A stretch of 63,567 nt of DNA from Clostridiales bacterium (GCA_015056055.1 SVHC01000015.1:1-63567), one strand, 5' to 3'; positions 1 to 9,336 are shown, numbered from the stretch's first letter. Notes: a model not told the origin generated them from the letters alone. Numbers and translations are program-made.

Positions 1-315
1 GTAGCATATAAAGAGATACCGAAAGAAGCGCTCTACCAACTCCTGTGCCTGCTGCTGTTTTTTGGCATCCCCGTTCCAAAGATCCAGCTTGAAGTTTTCA
101 TAGAGTACACCCTCGTGCGCCGTCTGCGCCTCTTCACCAAACGATTCAGCGCCGCTCGCACGGTCCATGCGCACCAGCGTCGGAGTAGCAGCCTGTGCAC
201 TCTGCGTAAAGCGTACCGTCCGGCAGGCCAGCGCATCCGTTTGATCGGAATCGTGATCCAGTGTCTGAATCATGCTCATGCTGGTACCAAAGTCGATCCC
301 CGCAACGATTTTCAT
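1..315 (-). CDS. Hsp70/DnaK-like ATPase, N-terminal part (runs off window)
   Basis: The frame is open to the window edge, giving 105 N-terminal residues. Residues 5-11 (AGIDFGTS) are the phosphate-1 loop of the actin/Hsp70 ATPase fold, at the very N-terminus as in Hsp70 proteins. The chosen ATG has a GGAGG site 8 bases upstream. The same frame continues upstream to an ATG at 453, but that start has only a weak Shine-Dalgarno. Substrate-binding domain and remaining ATPase motifs are outside the window, so it could be a stand-alone Hsp70-like ATPase rather than DnaK itself. It lies downstream of the restriction island on the same strand, separated by terminators. Confidence 0.7.
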   Translation of the reverse strand, partial: MKIVAGIDFGTSMSMIQTLDHDSDQTDALACRTVRFTQSAQAATPTLVRMDRASGAESFGEEAQTAHEGVLYENFKLDLWNGDAKKQQQAQELVERFFRYLFICY

Positions 316-579
316 ATCGGTATCCTCCTGCAGTTTCATACAGCCATCAATCACAGGCGCATCATCAGGAATCTCAGAACCGTTCGATATAACTTCGGTT
401 CGGACCCTACCCCATTTGCGTACCTTGAACGACTGTCTTCTTTCCTTCCCCATCAGAAAAATAATTTTGTTACCTTAGCTTGGTCTGGCTTTTCCCTAAA
501 GCTACGGGGCTGATTAAAACTTTTTTGTCTTTCGCCCTTCCCTTCCAGCCCGCTGTCTGGCACATCTGTTCAGCACTAA

Positions 580-623
580 CAAAAACTGTAGTTACGGTCT
601 TTCAACCATAACTGCAGTTTTTT
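580..623. terminator. Bidirectional intrinsic terminator
   Basis: An inverted repeat AAAAACTGTAGTTA / TAACTGCAGTTTTT with one G-T wobble encloses a 13-base loop, with T-runs available on both strands. On the minus strand it would stop transcription before the Hsp70-like gene. Confidence 0.7.
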
Positions 624-910
624 AATTATTCGAATTTTTATCCCTTATTTCCGGTCAAATTCTCTCTTATACCTATATTGTCCACTCTTCCTTCTATATT
701 CTGCGTGTGCTTTCCCATACTCTTAAATTCTTTTTTGAATACTTTGTCACAAGTTCATATCGCCTTTTCTCTTCAGCTTTCCCGCCTTGTCTGATGTATC
801 TGTTCAACACTGCATTTTGGTAGACCCCAGCGCGACGATAAACATTCACCCCACAACACTGAGAGCACATCATGTCGAAAATATTTCCCCGTATGCGATA
901 AGAACGTGAC

Positions 911-947
911 AAAAAGGTCTGACGGAAATAAATCCATCAGACCTTTT
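911..947 (-). terminator. Terminator of the type I RM operon
   Basis: The stem AAAAGGTCTGA / TCAGACCTTTT lies 57 bases after the hsdR stop and is followed on the minus strand by a run of five T residues. It ends the hsd operon. Confidence 0.85.
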
Positions 948-1003
948 CGCTTGTAATATATCATTGTAACTTTCAAATATAACCAATGCTCAGCCTTTAT
1001 CCC

Positions 1004-3982
1004 CTATACGCCGTTATGTGCCGCATTAAACTCCCTATACATCATCCCGGCCAGCGCCACCATATACGCATTATACTTGCTTCTATTCTGGAACAGGGAT
1101 GTATATGCTTCAGTCTGTTCCACATAGCCATCCATTGCGGCGGCATCAAAGGCTGTCGGGAATATGCTCTGAGCGAACACCTGAGGATCAGAGGTCTGTG
1201 CAACTTTCTCCAATTTTTTATCAGCTTTCAGACGCTCATGTAGAGCATAGAGGATTACACGATCGGCATCGCTGAATTCGCCGCTGAACAAATCATTGAT
1301 CTTCTGAATTACTTCTTCCAGCGGTTCTTTGGGTTCAGGGCGAACAGCGCCCTTTGCACTGGTGGGCGTATATTCGCCCGGTTCATTCTGCAAAACGATG
1401 TCGCCCTCGAAGGTCTTTTTCAGCCTGTAGAATTCCAGCCTCAACGCACCCTCTATGTCCATCATCTGTACCACATCCGCAGGCAACAGCTTCACCAGAT
1501 AGGAGCAGAAGACATATTCCTTCTGCATCTCCGCATCAAACATGCGGCACACCTGAGAAATATACCCATACCACTTGATGTAGGAGCGCACCTGACGGCG
1601 GAAATTATACCGGTCATCAATGTGCATGGCGTTGTATCGGTCTTGCACCGGTTTCAGCGTGGATGTCATCTTGCCCATGGCATTTTCATCCTGCTTTTTG
1701 CCGGAATAGTAGATGGCACAGAACGCCTCTACATCATTGAAGGAATAAATATTGTATTCCCTCAATTCCTTCTGCAGCTGATATATAAGGTCGGTATTGA
1801 CCTCCTGCGACAGGGACGTTTCCTGATAGAAGGGCTGGAACGCATCCTGAATATCCTCTGCCGTATTGGCAAAGTCCAGAACAAAGGTATCCTTCTTCCC
1901 AGGGCAAGTACGGTTCAGGCGGGAAAGCGTCTGCACGCATTTCACGCTGCGCAGCTTTTTGTCCACGATCATGGTATGCAGCAGTGGTTCATCAAAGCCA
2001 GTCTGATACTTCTCGGCAACGATGAGCACATTGAAGTTCTCATGGAATTCTGCCTTGGTCTGGTCTTCGGAAATATGGCTCCCGTCTTTGCGAACGTTCA
2101 GGCCGCTTTCGGTATATTCTTCGTCCCCATCTTTGACGGAGCCGGAGAAAGCCACCATGATATCAATACCGTTGTAGCCCTTTTCGGCGATATAGCGTTT
2201 CACCTCATGGAAGTAGCGCACAGCTGCCAGACGAGAGGACGTAACCACCATCATCTTTCCCTTGCCGCCGATGGCATGAGCAGTAGTGGAAAGGAATGTT
2301 TCTACGATGATCTGTGCCTTCTGCGAAATATTGTAGGGGTGCAGTTCCTCAAAACGGCGAATGACCTTTGCCGCGCGGGATGCCGGAACCTCGGGATTAT
2401 CCTTTATGGTCTTGGCAATCTTGAAGCAGGTCTGGTAGGTCATGTAATTCTGCAGCACATCCATGATAAAGCCTTCCTGAATGGCCTGTTTCATGGAATA
2501 GATATGGAACGGATGGAAGGAACCGTCCATGCGCTCTGTGCCGAACATTTCCAGCGTCTGCGCCTTAGGCGTAGCCGTGAAAGCAAAAAACGAAAGGTTT
2601 TTGTGCTTGCCGTGAACGATCATCTCCTGCAGGAGCTTATCATTCCTGTCGATTTCGTCTTCTTCCCTGCCTTCGATTTCCGCATATTCCCGCAGGGCAG
2701 CTTCCGTATCTGCAAGCGCCGTTTTCAACTTGATAGCAGAAGAACCGGACTGAGACGAATGTGCCTCATCCACGATGATGGCAAACCCCTTCCCCTTGGT
2801 ATCATCCACTTCCTGATAAATGACGGGGAATTTCTGCAGCGTGGTTACGATAATTCGGCTGCCGCCGTTGATGGCATCGCGCAGATCCTTCGAAGTCTTT
2901 CCTTCTCCGATGGTTTCCACCGTGCCAAGGGTATGGTCAAAGGAAGAGATGGTATCCTGCAGCTGCCTGTCCAATACGGTGCGATCGGTGACGATAATAA
3001 CCGACGCAAACACCGGTTTATTCATCTCATCATGCAGCGACGCCAGCCGATACGCTGTCCATGCGATGGAATTGGACTTGCCGGAACCGGCGCTGTGCTG
3101 AATCAGATAGTTTTTGCCCGTGCCGTTTGTACGCACATCGGCGATCAGCTTGCGCACGACATCCAGCTGATGGAAACGCGGAAAAATCAGCGTCTTGCTG
3201 TTCTTGCGGTGGATGAACTTCTGCACAATGTCCAGCGCGCTGTCCTTCTGAAGAACATTTTCCCACAGGTAGGCAGTGGGATAGCCGTCCGGGTTGGCAG
3301 GATTTCCCTTGCCGCCGTCGTTGCCTGCGCCACCCGATCCCTGATTGAAGGGCAGGAAGAAGGTATCACCCTTGTTCAGGCGAGTGGTCATAAATACGTC
3401 GGTATGGTCAACGCAGAAGTATGCCAGAATGCGCTTGTCGAACTGGAAGCACAGCTCGCGCGGGTCGCGGTCATACATCCACTGCTGCTTGGCGTTATCG
3501 ACGGTCTGCCCAGTGTACTGATTCTTCAGTTCCAATGCAAACAGCGGGATGCCGTTTACCACCAGCACCATATCCACGCTGTTGTTATTCGCAGCAGAAT
3601 AATGCCACTGCCGCACCACATTGCAGACGTTGGCAGCATACAGACCGGCAGCCGTCTTGTTCAGATGGCTTTCCGGCTTGAAGTAGCACACGCGGAACGT
3701 GATGCCCCGATGCTTGAAGCCATGCCGCAGCACGGACACCAGACCATCCGCATCGCAGGCATTGTTAAAAGCAACGATAAACTTCTTCACCGGGTCACTC
3801 TGGCAGGTATTCTCAAACCGCATCCATTCCTTGGGCTGAGTGGCCTTGATGAAGTCAATCAGGGTGCCCACATACAAACCCGCCGCCGGGTCATAGACGT
3901 CGTCGGTAGTGGTGTAGCCGCCTTGTTCCGATAAAAGAAACGACTCAATATCTTCTTCGAAGCGTTTTTCGGTGGTAATCAT
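1004..3982 (-). CDS. hsdR: Type I restriction enzyme subunit R (HsdR)
   Basis: This is the 992-residue motor and nuclease subunit of a type I restriction complex; it translocates DNA and cuts it at a distance when the site is unmethylated. The N-terminal nuclease region has the PD-(D/E)xK-type segment [11 protein letters not shown]. The helicase core shows Walker A ([10 protein letters not shown]), the DEAH box ([10 protein letters not shown]), motif III (FAFTATPKA) and motif VI (LSRLNRT). The start was moved in to the ATG at 3982 because GGAGGAG lies just upstream; it overlaps the stop of the preceding HEPN-like gene in an ATGA, indicating translational coupling. It ends in TAG and is followed by a terminator. 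Confidence 0.95.
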   Translation of the reverse strand: MITTEKRFEEDIESFLLSEQGGYTTTDDVYDPAAGLYVGTLIDFIKATQPKEWMRFENTCQSDPVKKFIVAFNNACDADGLVSVLRHGFKHRGITFRVCYFKPESHLNKTAAGLYAANVCNVVRQWHYSAANNNSVDMVLVVNGIPLFALELKNQYTGQTVDNAKQQWMYDRDPRELCFQFDKRILAYFCVDHTDVFMTTRLNKGDTFFLPFNQGSGGAGNDGGKGNPANPDGYPTAYLWENVLQKDSALDIVQKFIHRKNSKTLIFPRFHQLDVVRKLIADVRTNGTGKNYLIQHSAGSGKSNSIAWTAYRLASLHDEMNKPVFASVIIVTDRTVLDRQLQDTISSFDHTLGTVETIGEGKTSKDLRDAINGGSRIIVTTLQKFPVIYQEVDDTKGKGFAIIVDEAHSSQSGSSAIKLKTALADTEAALREYAEIEGREEDEIDRNDKLLQEMIVHGKHKNLSFFAFTATPKAQTLEMFGTERMDGSFHPFHIYSMKQAIQEGFIMDVLQNYMTYQTCFKIAKTIKDNPEVPASRAAKVIRRFEELHPYNISQKAQIIVETFLSTTAHAIGGKGKMMVVTSSRLAAVRYFHEVKRYIAEKGYNGIDIMVAFSGSVKDGDEEYTESGLNVRKDGSHISEDQTKAEFHENFNVLIVAEKYQTGFDEPLLHTMIVDKKLRSVKCVQTLSRLNRTCPGKKDTFVLDFANTAEDIQDAFQPFYQETSLSQEVNTDLIYQLQKELREYNIYSFNDVEAFCAIYYSGKKQDENAMGKMTSTLKPVQDRYNAMHIDDRYNFRRQVRSYIKWYGYISQVCRMFDAEMQKEYVFCSYLVKLLPADVVQMMDIEGALRLEFYRLKKTFEGDIVLQNEPGEYTPTSAKGAVRPEPKEPLEEVIQKINDLFSGEFSDADRVILYALHERLKADKKLEKVAQTSDPQVFAQSIFPTAFDAAAMDGYVEQTEAYTSLFQNRSKYNAYMVALAGMMYREFNAAHNGV

Positions 3983-4806
3983 TCTGAATTCTCCTCCAAA
4001 TGCGTCAAAAAAACTGTCAAACTGTATAATGCAGACCAGACCTTGAAGCAATCTATCATAGTGACATCTCGTTGACTCATGCCATGGGACACAAAGTTAC
4101 GATTAATTATATCTGGTTCGTTCTGAAAGTCATCGCCATCAGCAAACAGCGTAACAAGACACTCCATAATATTCAAAAACCAAAGGTTGGTGAAGAGGAA
4201 TGCCTCTTCAAATTCCTGTTGCTTCTCATCATAAAACGCCTTGGCTGCAGACTCGCCTACCTTCAAACGTCCTTGCATACCATGTTTATCTTTTTTTCTG
4301 TATCCCATTCCAATGAACTCATGATCTATCAAGGCAAAAAGAATAAGGGTGCTCGCCTTGTACATCCCTCTTTGGAAGCACAAAAAAGCCTCGTCTAAAT
4401 CCTGCTGTTTTACGCCTTTCTCAGCGATGCTTCGCAGCATATCTGAAACGTTTTCAATAGTACAATATTGCATCATCATGTTGTCAGCTTCGACTTGAGA
4501 GTTCGGAAGCACATTGAATGTCTCCCTGACAGATTTTATATTAACCGTCCATCCATATTGCCCCCAACCCTTGTAGCAAACAATAAGCTTCTGTTTTTTC
4601 TCTTCATCATAGAGAGGAGAAGCTAACTCATATATAGCCTTACATATATAAACTCCTGTATCTTCACACCAAGCATTGAAATCACGATATATGTTTATCA
4701 CTTTCGCAGAAAACTGTGTTATGGCATAACATGCCCCTCCAAATTTCTCTGCGATGCCATTTTGTTGAATCAATGCCAAAAATCTCAAAAATTCAGGCAC
4801 CGTCAT
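3979..4806 (-). CDS. HEPN-like protein embedded in the RM operon
   Basis: A 275-residue soluble, helix-rich protein of no family I can name. Near the C-terminus is an RNFVSH motif (about R236-H241), which matches the R-x4-6-H active site of HEPN ribonucleases, followed by an amphipathic helix ([12 protein letters not shown]). A helical segment [16 protein letters not shown] around residues 145-160 resembles the HEPN helix pair. The ATG at 4806 has AAAGGAAG seven bases upstream; a TTG start 21 bases earlier is possible. It is translationally coupled to hsdR and follows a second Rx4H protein. The gene is visibly AT-richer than hsdR and hsdM, suggesting separate origin. RNase activity is inferred from the motif only. 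Confidence 0.7.
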   Translation of the reverse strand: MTVPEFLRFLALIQQNGIAEKFGGACYAITQFSAKVINIYRDFNAWCEDTGVYICKAIYELASPLYDEEKKQKLIVCYKGWGQYGWTVNIKSVRETFNVLPNSQVEADNMMMQYCTIENVSDMLRSIAEKGVKQQDLDEAFLCFQRGMYKASTLILFALIDHEFIGMGYRKKDKHGMQGRLKVGESAAKAFYDEKQQEFEEAFLFTNLWFLNIMECLVTLFADGDDFQNEPDIINRNFVSHGMSQRDVTMIDCFKVWSALYSLTVFLTHLEENSE

Positions 4807-4844
4807 GCTTCCACTTCCTTTTTTCAATGTCTCTCTAAAAACGC

Positions 4845-5405
4845 CTATTCCTTCTTCATTTCTGCGTCCCAGTCCATAATTGAAAAACGAATAAAATCAA
4901 ACTTATCTTTGTTCTTCTCGTAATAACCCTTTGCACAAGCTGTCAGAACGAAACAAAGATGACGGACAGAGACACGAATTCTCTTTTTCACAATTTTGTT
5001 GCCGTTTCTATCACATTCGGTCATAACTGAATAGCTTAGAGCACAGGTCTCGTATTCCTTCTTGCGCTCGGTTACAAGAACAAATTCGTCGATGTGGTTA
5101 TCATGTGCCTTGACTTTTATAGGTTCTATATCAAGCGTTCCCTGATGCAGAAAACAGTTGCGCAGGCTGTACACTACTTCGCCGCTCAGATAAGGCATCT
5201 GAGCTTTTTGGCATTCTTCGCAAGTGCAGCGTTCTGATACTCCGACATATGTATCGAACCAGTCAATATAACGCCTGCCATTCCTTTTTTCTGGCCATTC
5301 AGCTTTGCCGCATACATCAGGAATTGTCAGTGCCAATGCCAATGCGGAAAGAAGACATTCATTATCCAAGGCGCGGTTGATATCGTCAACGATTTTGTTA
5401 ATCAT
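4845..5405 (-). CDS. Small HEPN-like protein embedded in the RM operon
   Basis: A 186-residue protein whose N-terminal helix (about residues 7-27, rich in A and L: NECLLSALALAL) is followed by LRNCFLHQG, with R82 and H87 in the R-x4-H arrangement of HEPN RNases. A C-x-C-x2-C cluster lies at residues 60-65. The ATG has AAAGGATGGG upstream. It sits 38 bases before the other HEPN-like gene on the same strand, and both separate hsdS from hsdR. Known RM-linked anticodon nucleases such as PrrC and RloC also carry HEPN-type active sites and are encoded with type I RM genes; a similar backup-toxin role here is inference. Confidence 0.7.
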   Translation of the reverse strand: MINKIVDDINRALDNECLLSALALALTIPDVCGKAEWPEKRNGRRYIDWFDTYVGVSERCTCEECQKAQMPYLSGEVVYSLRNCFLHQGTLDIEPIKVKAHDNHIDEFVLVTERKKEYETCALSYSVMTECDRNGNKIVKKRIRVSVRHLCFVLTACAKGYYEKNKDKFDFIRFSIMDWDAEMKKE

Positions 5406-5482
5406 TTGTACCCATCCTTTTTCAATATTCTTGAAAAAAGAGATTTTTTAAGGGATCTGTACACGAGAACCTTCCGAAACAA

Positions 5483-5524
5483 TTACATGCCCGTTGTTGG
5501 GTCATAGACGTCGGTGGTATTCAT
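5483..5524 (-). pseudogene. Relic of an hsdR 5' region
   Basis: A 13-codon frame reads MNTTDVYDPTTGM then stop. It parallels the HsdR N-terminal stretch [14 protein letters not shown] in this same window, and the DNA shares the exact 14-mer GACGTCTATGACCC. No other part of hsdR is seen here. I read it as a scar left when genes were inserted between hsdS and hsdR, or by recombination with another allele. The surrounding 150 bases hold no other gene. Confidence 0.55.
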
Positions 5525-5556
5525 GTTCTACTTCTAATTGTACCAATGCTAAAGGA

Positions 5557-5991
5557 TTATAATTTCCCTAAAAAATAGCCAAGCGCTGCACCGATCAAAC
5601 AAAAAACAATATTCATAATGATATCACGTTTAAAGGCAGTCTTGTCATTCTTTCCAAGACTCTTATCAAGCAGCTTTGTTACAGCAGCTATTTGTTCGTG
5701 ATTCATGCTTGCAATCTGTTTGCTTGCTTCAGCTTCTTCTCTGAGTCTTTCGGTAAGTTTTTTCTGCTCATCAACCTGCTTTAATGCTTCCTCTATGACA
5801 GCTTTTGACTCTTGTAGTTTCTCCGTTACTTTGTCAAAGTTATCGGCTACAGAATTTGATGTGCTATTTCCAGAAGAACCTTTCAATATTGCACGTTTCA
5901 GTTCTTTGATATCCGTTCCTATCATCGAAGAAACAATGTTCGCAACTACATCATGGAAGACTTCGACGAGAATAACAAATACGCTTTTCAA
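5557..5991 (-). CDS. Coiled-coil protein with C-terminal membrane helix, in RM operon
   Basis: A 144-residue protein, family not recognised. Residues 1-22 are hydrophobic or amphipathic, 51-115 are charged heptad-like sequence typical of coiled coil (KVTEKLQESKAVIEEAL), and about 123-142 form one transmembrane helix ending in LGYFLGKL. It starts at TTG, with AAGGAGG seven bases upstream, and overlaps the hsdS stop as TTGA, so it is coupled to hsdS translation. It is AT-richer than hsdS and hsdM. Its place between hsdS and the HEPN-like pair makes a defence role plausible, for example a membrane partner or effector, but nothing in the sequence proves that. Confidence 0.7.
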   Translation of the reverse strand: MKSVFVILVEVFHDVVANIVSSMIGTDIKELKRAILKGSSGNSTSNSVADNFDKVTEKLQESKAVIEEALKQVDEQKKLTERLREEAEASKQIASMNHEQIAAVTKLLDKSLGKNDKTAFKRDIIMNIVFCLIGAALGYFLGKL

Positions 5992-7292
5992 TCAGTAACC
6001 TCCTTCTTCCCGGTGACATACTCGTAAATGAGGGACTTCTTATAGGTTTCCAGCTCGGTGAGCAGGGCGGTTTTCTTGGCGATGAGGTTATCGAGGGCGG
6101 CACACTTTTCGTCAATGTAGAAAGCGATTTCTTTCTGCTCCTCGATGGACGGAAGCAATACAGGCATGCTTTTCAGAAGGTCTTGTCCCAAACTTGCGCG
6201 TGTTACAAGGTTCATTTGCTTGGTCAAGTATGCCCGATGATGGCTACTTCTGAAATAGTATTTAGAGTATCCAGGATACAGCTTATCAGTGAACGGTCGT
6301 ACACGAATAAGGAATCCAGCAAAAGTCGCATCTGGGATAGTCTGCAAGCATACCGAAGAAAAGCCAACTTCTTCAATGGTTTCAGAGGTGCGTGTGAAGA
6401 AGATGTCGCCGCATTGAACGGAATATCGTTCCCGTTCATCATCTGTAGATTCAACCAGACCTGCCACAGACGTAGGCAAAGCATAGTTCTTGTATACATC
6501 GCCATAGCTAACAAAAGGGAAGCCCTGCCCGAAGTACTCGCCGCCTTTGCTTATTCCGTTTTGTGGCACACCAATGCTTCTCAGTCTGCATACTTCCCAC
6601 TCTTTCGGAATGGCTCCAATGAAATCGTAGCCACTATCCTTCATGGGTCTTGGGCCGCGCACGCCCTTGGTGACAGCCTCGGTGATGACCGCCTGTTTGA
6701 GCTTCTTGTATTCCTCAATGGTGGCCTTGGTGCGCTCGATGACAGCGTCAATCTCGGCACCCTTGCGGTCAAGGAAGGCAACAATTTTCCGTTGCTCACA
6801 CAGTGTAGGAAACAGGACAGGTTGATTTTTGAACTCACGAAAGCCAAGCGTCAGGCGGATACCGGCTCCCATATTATGAAGGGCCATTTTGCTTTCATAT
6901 CCTTTGAATAGATACGTTGCATATTCTGCATCAATCAGCTGTTCGTCAGGACGCAATGCTAAATAGGCAGAGGTAATAACACCTCTTTCTGCAACTAAGG
7001 CGACGCGCTGTGTTTTGAAGTCATAGTTCAGATTAAGGCCATTTATCATGACTGTGCCAGGTTCAACAATGGTATAGTTTGTGATTGTGTCGGCAACATA
7101 ATCATCGTCTTCGGCATTGAAGTTTGTCTTTGCTATAATCTTACCAAACTTAAACTGCAATGCGCGCGTTTCAATACCATCGGTATTCTTTTCTTTTACT
7201 TCAGAAAAGGCATAACGTGCAGGGCGAAGTTCCCAACACGCCGGAATTTCCCCAATCCACTCAATTCCTGAGTCTTTCATCTGCCGTGCCAT
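5988..7292 (-). CDS. hsdS: Type I RM specificity subunit S (HsdS)
   Basis: The 434-residue protein has the usual double layout: two target-recognition domains, each followed by a conserved helical region. The half-repeats can be seen in MKDSGIEWIGEIPACWE at the start and MKDSGYDFIGAIPKEWE in the middle (about residues 218-234), and in FLDRKGAEIDAVIERTK and YIDEKCAALDNLIAKK closing each half. It sets the DNA sequence that the complex methylates and cuts. Its start lies 2 bases after the hsdM stop and its stop overlaps the next gene, so it is tightly coupled. Confidence 0.95.
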   Translation of the reverse strand: MARQMKDSGIEWIGEIPACWELRPARYAFSEVKEKNTDGIETRALQFKFGKIIAKTNFNAEDDDYVADTITNYTIVEPGTVMINGLNLNYDFKTQRVALVAERGVITSAYLALRPDEQLIDAEYATYLFKGYESKMALHNMGAGIRLTLGFREFKNQPVLFPTLCEQRKIVAFLDRKGAEIDAVIERTKATIEEYKKLKQAVITEAVTKGVRGPRPMKDSGYDFIGAIPKEWEVCRLRSIGVPQNGISKGGEYFGQGFPFVSYGDVYKNYALPTSVAGLVESTDDERERYSVQCGDIFFTRTSETIEEVGFSSVCLQTIPDATFAGFLIRVRPFTDKLYPGYSKYYFRSSHHRAYLTKQMNLVTRASLGQDLLKSMPVLLPSIEEQKEIAFYIDEKCAALDNLIAKKTALLTELETYKKSLIYEYVTGKKEVTD

Positions 7293-7294
7293 GC

Positions 7295-9040
7295 TCAGCC
7301 CTCCTTGTGGAACAGGTTCTGCAGGGACGCGGCAATATCATTTTCCAGAGAGATGATGCGGAAAAGGATGTCGCCCGAGGCTTCCGGGGCCTGATACTCA
7401 TAGAAGTAGCGGGTCATGGGGATTTCGTAACCCACCTTGGTCTTGGTTTTGTCAATCCATGCGTCCGGCGCGTAGGGCAGCACCTCGCGGGCAAAGTAGG
7501 CGTCAATGTCCTCGGTCAGCGGCACGTTCTCCGTGTCCCGGCGGGAGGAATCTGCCACGGGCTTGCCCTTCTTCAGCACGGGCTTGCCGGTTTCGTCCAG
7601 CTGCGGACGCTCCACAACAATCTTGCTATAGCCGAATTCAGCGGTATCGAAAATCTTGCTCTCGCAATACACGCCCGCCTTGTCACCGAAGACACCCTCG
7701 GTGAATTCGCCGTAGGCCTTCACAATCAGGTCGCGACAACGGTCGGTGATGTCGTTGCGCTTGGTGCCGATAGACTTGCGGCGCGGCTCGTAGCAATGGG
7801 AAGCGTCGATCAGCTGAACCTTGCCCGCGCGATAGGAAGGCTTGCTCTTGGACAGCACCCAGATGTAGGTGCTGATGCCGGTGTTCATGAACTGGTCGGT
7901 GGACAGCTGAATGATGGCGTCCAGCCAGTCGTTTTCAAGGATGTACTGGCGGATGTTGGACGGACCGGAACCTGCATCACCAGAGAACAGCGGAGAGCCA
8001 TTCTGAACAATGGCCATTCTTCCATCTTCTGCAAGCTTTTTAAGGCCATTCAGCACGAACAACTGCTGACCATCGGAAATCTTGGGCAGACCCGGCGCAA
8101 AGCGTCCGTTCTCGCCCATCTCCGCTTCCTTTTCTACCGCCTTCTGTTCGCGCTTCCAGTCAATGCCGAAGGGCGGGTTGGAAATGATGCGGTCAAAGGT
8201 ATAGCCGCTGAACTGGTCTTCGGACAGAGTATCGCCGAACCGCATGTTGTTCGGGTCGCCGCCGCGAATCATCATATCCGCCTTGGCAATGGCAAAGGTA
8301 GACGGGTTGAATTCCTGTCCAAAGCAGGTAACGGTGGCATCTTCGTCCAGCGCGTGGATACGCTCTTCCATGCAGGAAAGCATCTGCGAAGTACCCATCG
8401 CCATATCGTAAACCGTGATGTTCTGCCCGTCAAAGCGGGTATCGCACAGCAGGATGTCGGTCATCAGGTAGATAATGTCGCGGGAGGTGAAGTGCGCTCC
8501 GGCTTCCTCACCGTAGGATTCATTGAAACGGCGGACAAGGTCTTCGAATACATAGCCGCAGTCCACGGCAGAAATCTTATCCGGGCCCAGATATCCCTTG
8601 GCGGAATTGAATTCCTTGATAACCAGATAGAGCGTATTGCTCTCCACCATGCGCTTTATGATGCTGTCAAACTCAAACTTGGCCAGCACGTCCTGTACAT
8701 TGGCAGAAAAGCCGGAGAGATAATCGCGGAAGTTGGCCTCAATGCTCTCCGGGTCAGCCAGCAGCGTTTCAAAGGTGTATTTTGACGTATTATAAAACCG
8801 ATAGCCGGAGGCACGGGTCAGGAAACCGTCCACAACCTCCATGTGCTTGACCTTCTCATACATGGAAAGTACCGCTTCATGAGTGGGCAGCAGACAATCA
8901 TGGAAACGCTTGACCACCGTCATCGGCAGAATGACCAGACCATATTCATGCGGCTTGAAGGGGCCGCGCAGCATATCTGCCACATTCCAGATAAGTGTCG
9001 CCTTTTCGGCAATATTCACGCCAACATTTGATACGGTCAT
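7295..9040 (-). CDS. hsdM: Type I RM DNA methyltransferase subunit M (HsdM)
   Basis: A 581-residue N6-adenine methyltransferase subunit. After an N-terminal helical domain, the SAM-binding motif I appears as YDMAMGTSQML, divergent from the usual G-x-G-G form, and the catalytic motif IV is SNPPFG, as expected for N6-adenine enzymes. The start was placed at ATG 9040 rather than at the longer frame, because this makes a TAATG junction with the upstream XRE gene and gives the expected HsdM N-terminus. With HsdS it methylates host DNA; with HsdR it forms the restriction complex. Confidence 0.95.
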   Translation of the reverse strand: MTVSNVGVNIAEKATLIWNVADMLRGPFKPHEYGLVILPMTVVKRFHDCLLPTHEAVLSMYEKVKHMEVVDGFLTRASGYRFYNTSKYTFETLLADPESIEANFRDYLSGFSANVQDVLAKFEFDSIIKRMVESNTLYLVIKEFNSAKGYLGPDKISAVDCGYVFEDLVRRFNESYGEEAGAHFTSRDIIYLMTDILLCDTRFDGQNITVYDMAMGTSQMLSCMEERIHALDEDATVTCFGQEFNPSTFAIAKADMMIRGGDPNNMRFGDTLSEDQFSGYTFDRIISNPPFGIDWKREQKAVEKEAEMGENGRFAPGLPKISDGQQLFVLNGLKKLAEDGRMAIVQNGSPLFSGDAGSGPSNIRQYILENDWLDAIIQLSTDQFMNTGISTYIWVLSKSKPSYRAGKVQLIDASHCYEPRRKSIGTKRNDITDRCRDLIVKAYGEFTEGVFGDKAGVYCESKIFDTAEFGYSKIVVERPQLDETGKPVLKKGKPVADSSRRDTENVPLTEDIDAYFAREVLPYAPDAWIDKTKTKVGYEIPMTRYFYEYQAPEASGDILFRIISLENDIAASLQNLFHKEG

Positions 9041-9270
9041 TACGCTTCTACCTCGCATTCTTTTGTTTCGGTAACGGGAATGTATTCCATAATGTCCCCG
9101 TAAGAGATCCCCAGCCCGGCACAAATCTTATTCAGAATCGCCATGCTGACCTCTTCGTTTCGGTTGATCTTTGTCCACGTGTTGGGCGAAATCCCGCATA
9201 TGCGGCGACAATCCGCCTTCGATATATCATGTTCCAGGCAATAGCGGAACAACGGCTTGTAACTGACCAT
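9040..9270 (-). CDS. XRE-family helix-turn-helix control protein of the RM operon
   Basis: A 76-residue Cro/CI-type DNA-binding protein. The helix-turn-helix lies around residues 16-40 (SKADCRRICGISPNTWTKI) and is followed by the typical LNKICAGLGISYGDIMEYI. The ATG at 9270 has AGGGGG upstream; a TTG 18 bases earlier is less likely. It is the first gene of the hsd operon and overlaps hsdM by one base. A palindrome covering the promoter just upstream suggests it controls its own operon, as C proteins and small XRE regulators do in other RM systems. Confidence 0.85.
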   Translation of the reverse strand: MVSYKPLFRYCLEHDISKADCRRICGISPNTWTKINRNEEVSMAILNKICAGLGISYGDIMEYIPVTETKECEVEA

Positions 9271-9289
9271 AGTCTGCCCCCTGCTCAAT

Positions 9290-9336
9290 TGTAAAAACTA
9301 TATTGTTATTGTATATTTTTTACACCCGCGCGTCAA
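9290..9336 (-). promoter_or_regulatory. hsd operon promoter with overlapping operator palindrome
   Basis: On the minus strand TTGACG (9331-9336) and TACAAT (9308-9313) are 17 bases apart, a good sigma-A promoter. An inverted repeat with 13-base arms (TGTAAAAAcTATA at 9290-9302 and its complement at 9312-9324, 12 of 13 matching, 9-base spacer) covers the -10 and start region. It is the natural binding site for the XRE protein. Confidence 0.75.

Larger units (their letters stand above)
316..1003. other. Intergenic region between hsdR and the Hsp70-like gene
   Basis: About 690 bases hold two hairpin terminators (580-623 and 911-947) and no convincing gene. A minus-strand frame at 694-912 encodes 72 residues beginning across the hsdR terminator; it contains a C-x2-C pair (CSQC) but resembles no family I recognise and has no good ribosome binding site. 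Another at 773-976 is the in-frame continuation of hsdR past its amber stop and is likely chance. Confidence 0.5.

Noticed and set aside
694-912. 72-residue minus-strand frame between hsdR and the Hsp70-like gene
   Set aside because: It starts inside the hsdR terminator, lacks a ribosome site, and resembles nothing I know.
773-976. hsdR extension past its TAG stop
   Set aside because: The frame continues by chance through the terminator; HsdR already has its usual end.
1622-3934. 770-codon open frame on the plus strand
   Set aside because: It lies antisense to hsdR, lacks a ribosome site and matches no family; it is a codon-bias shadow.
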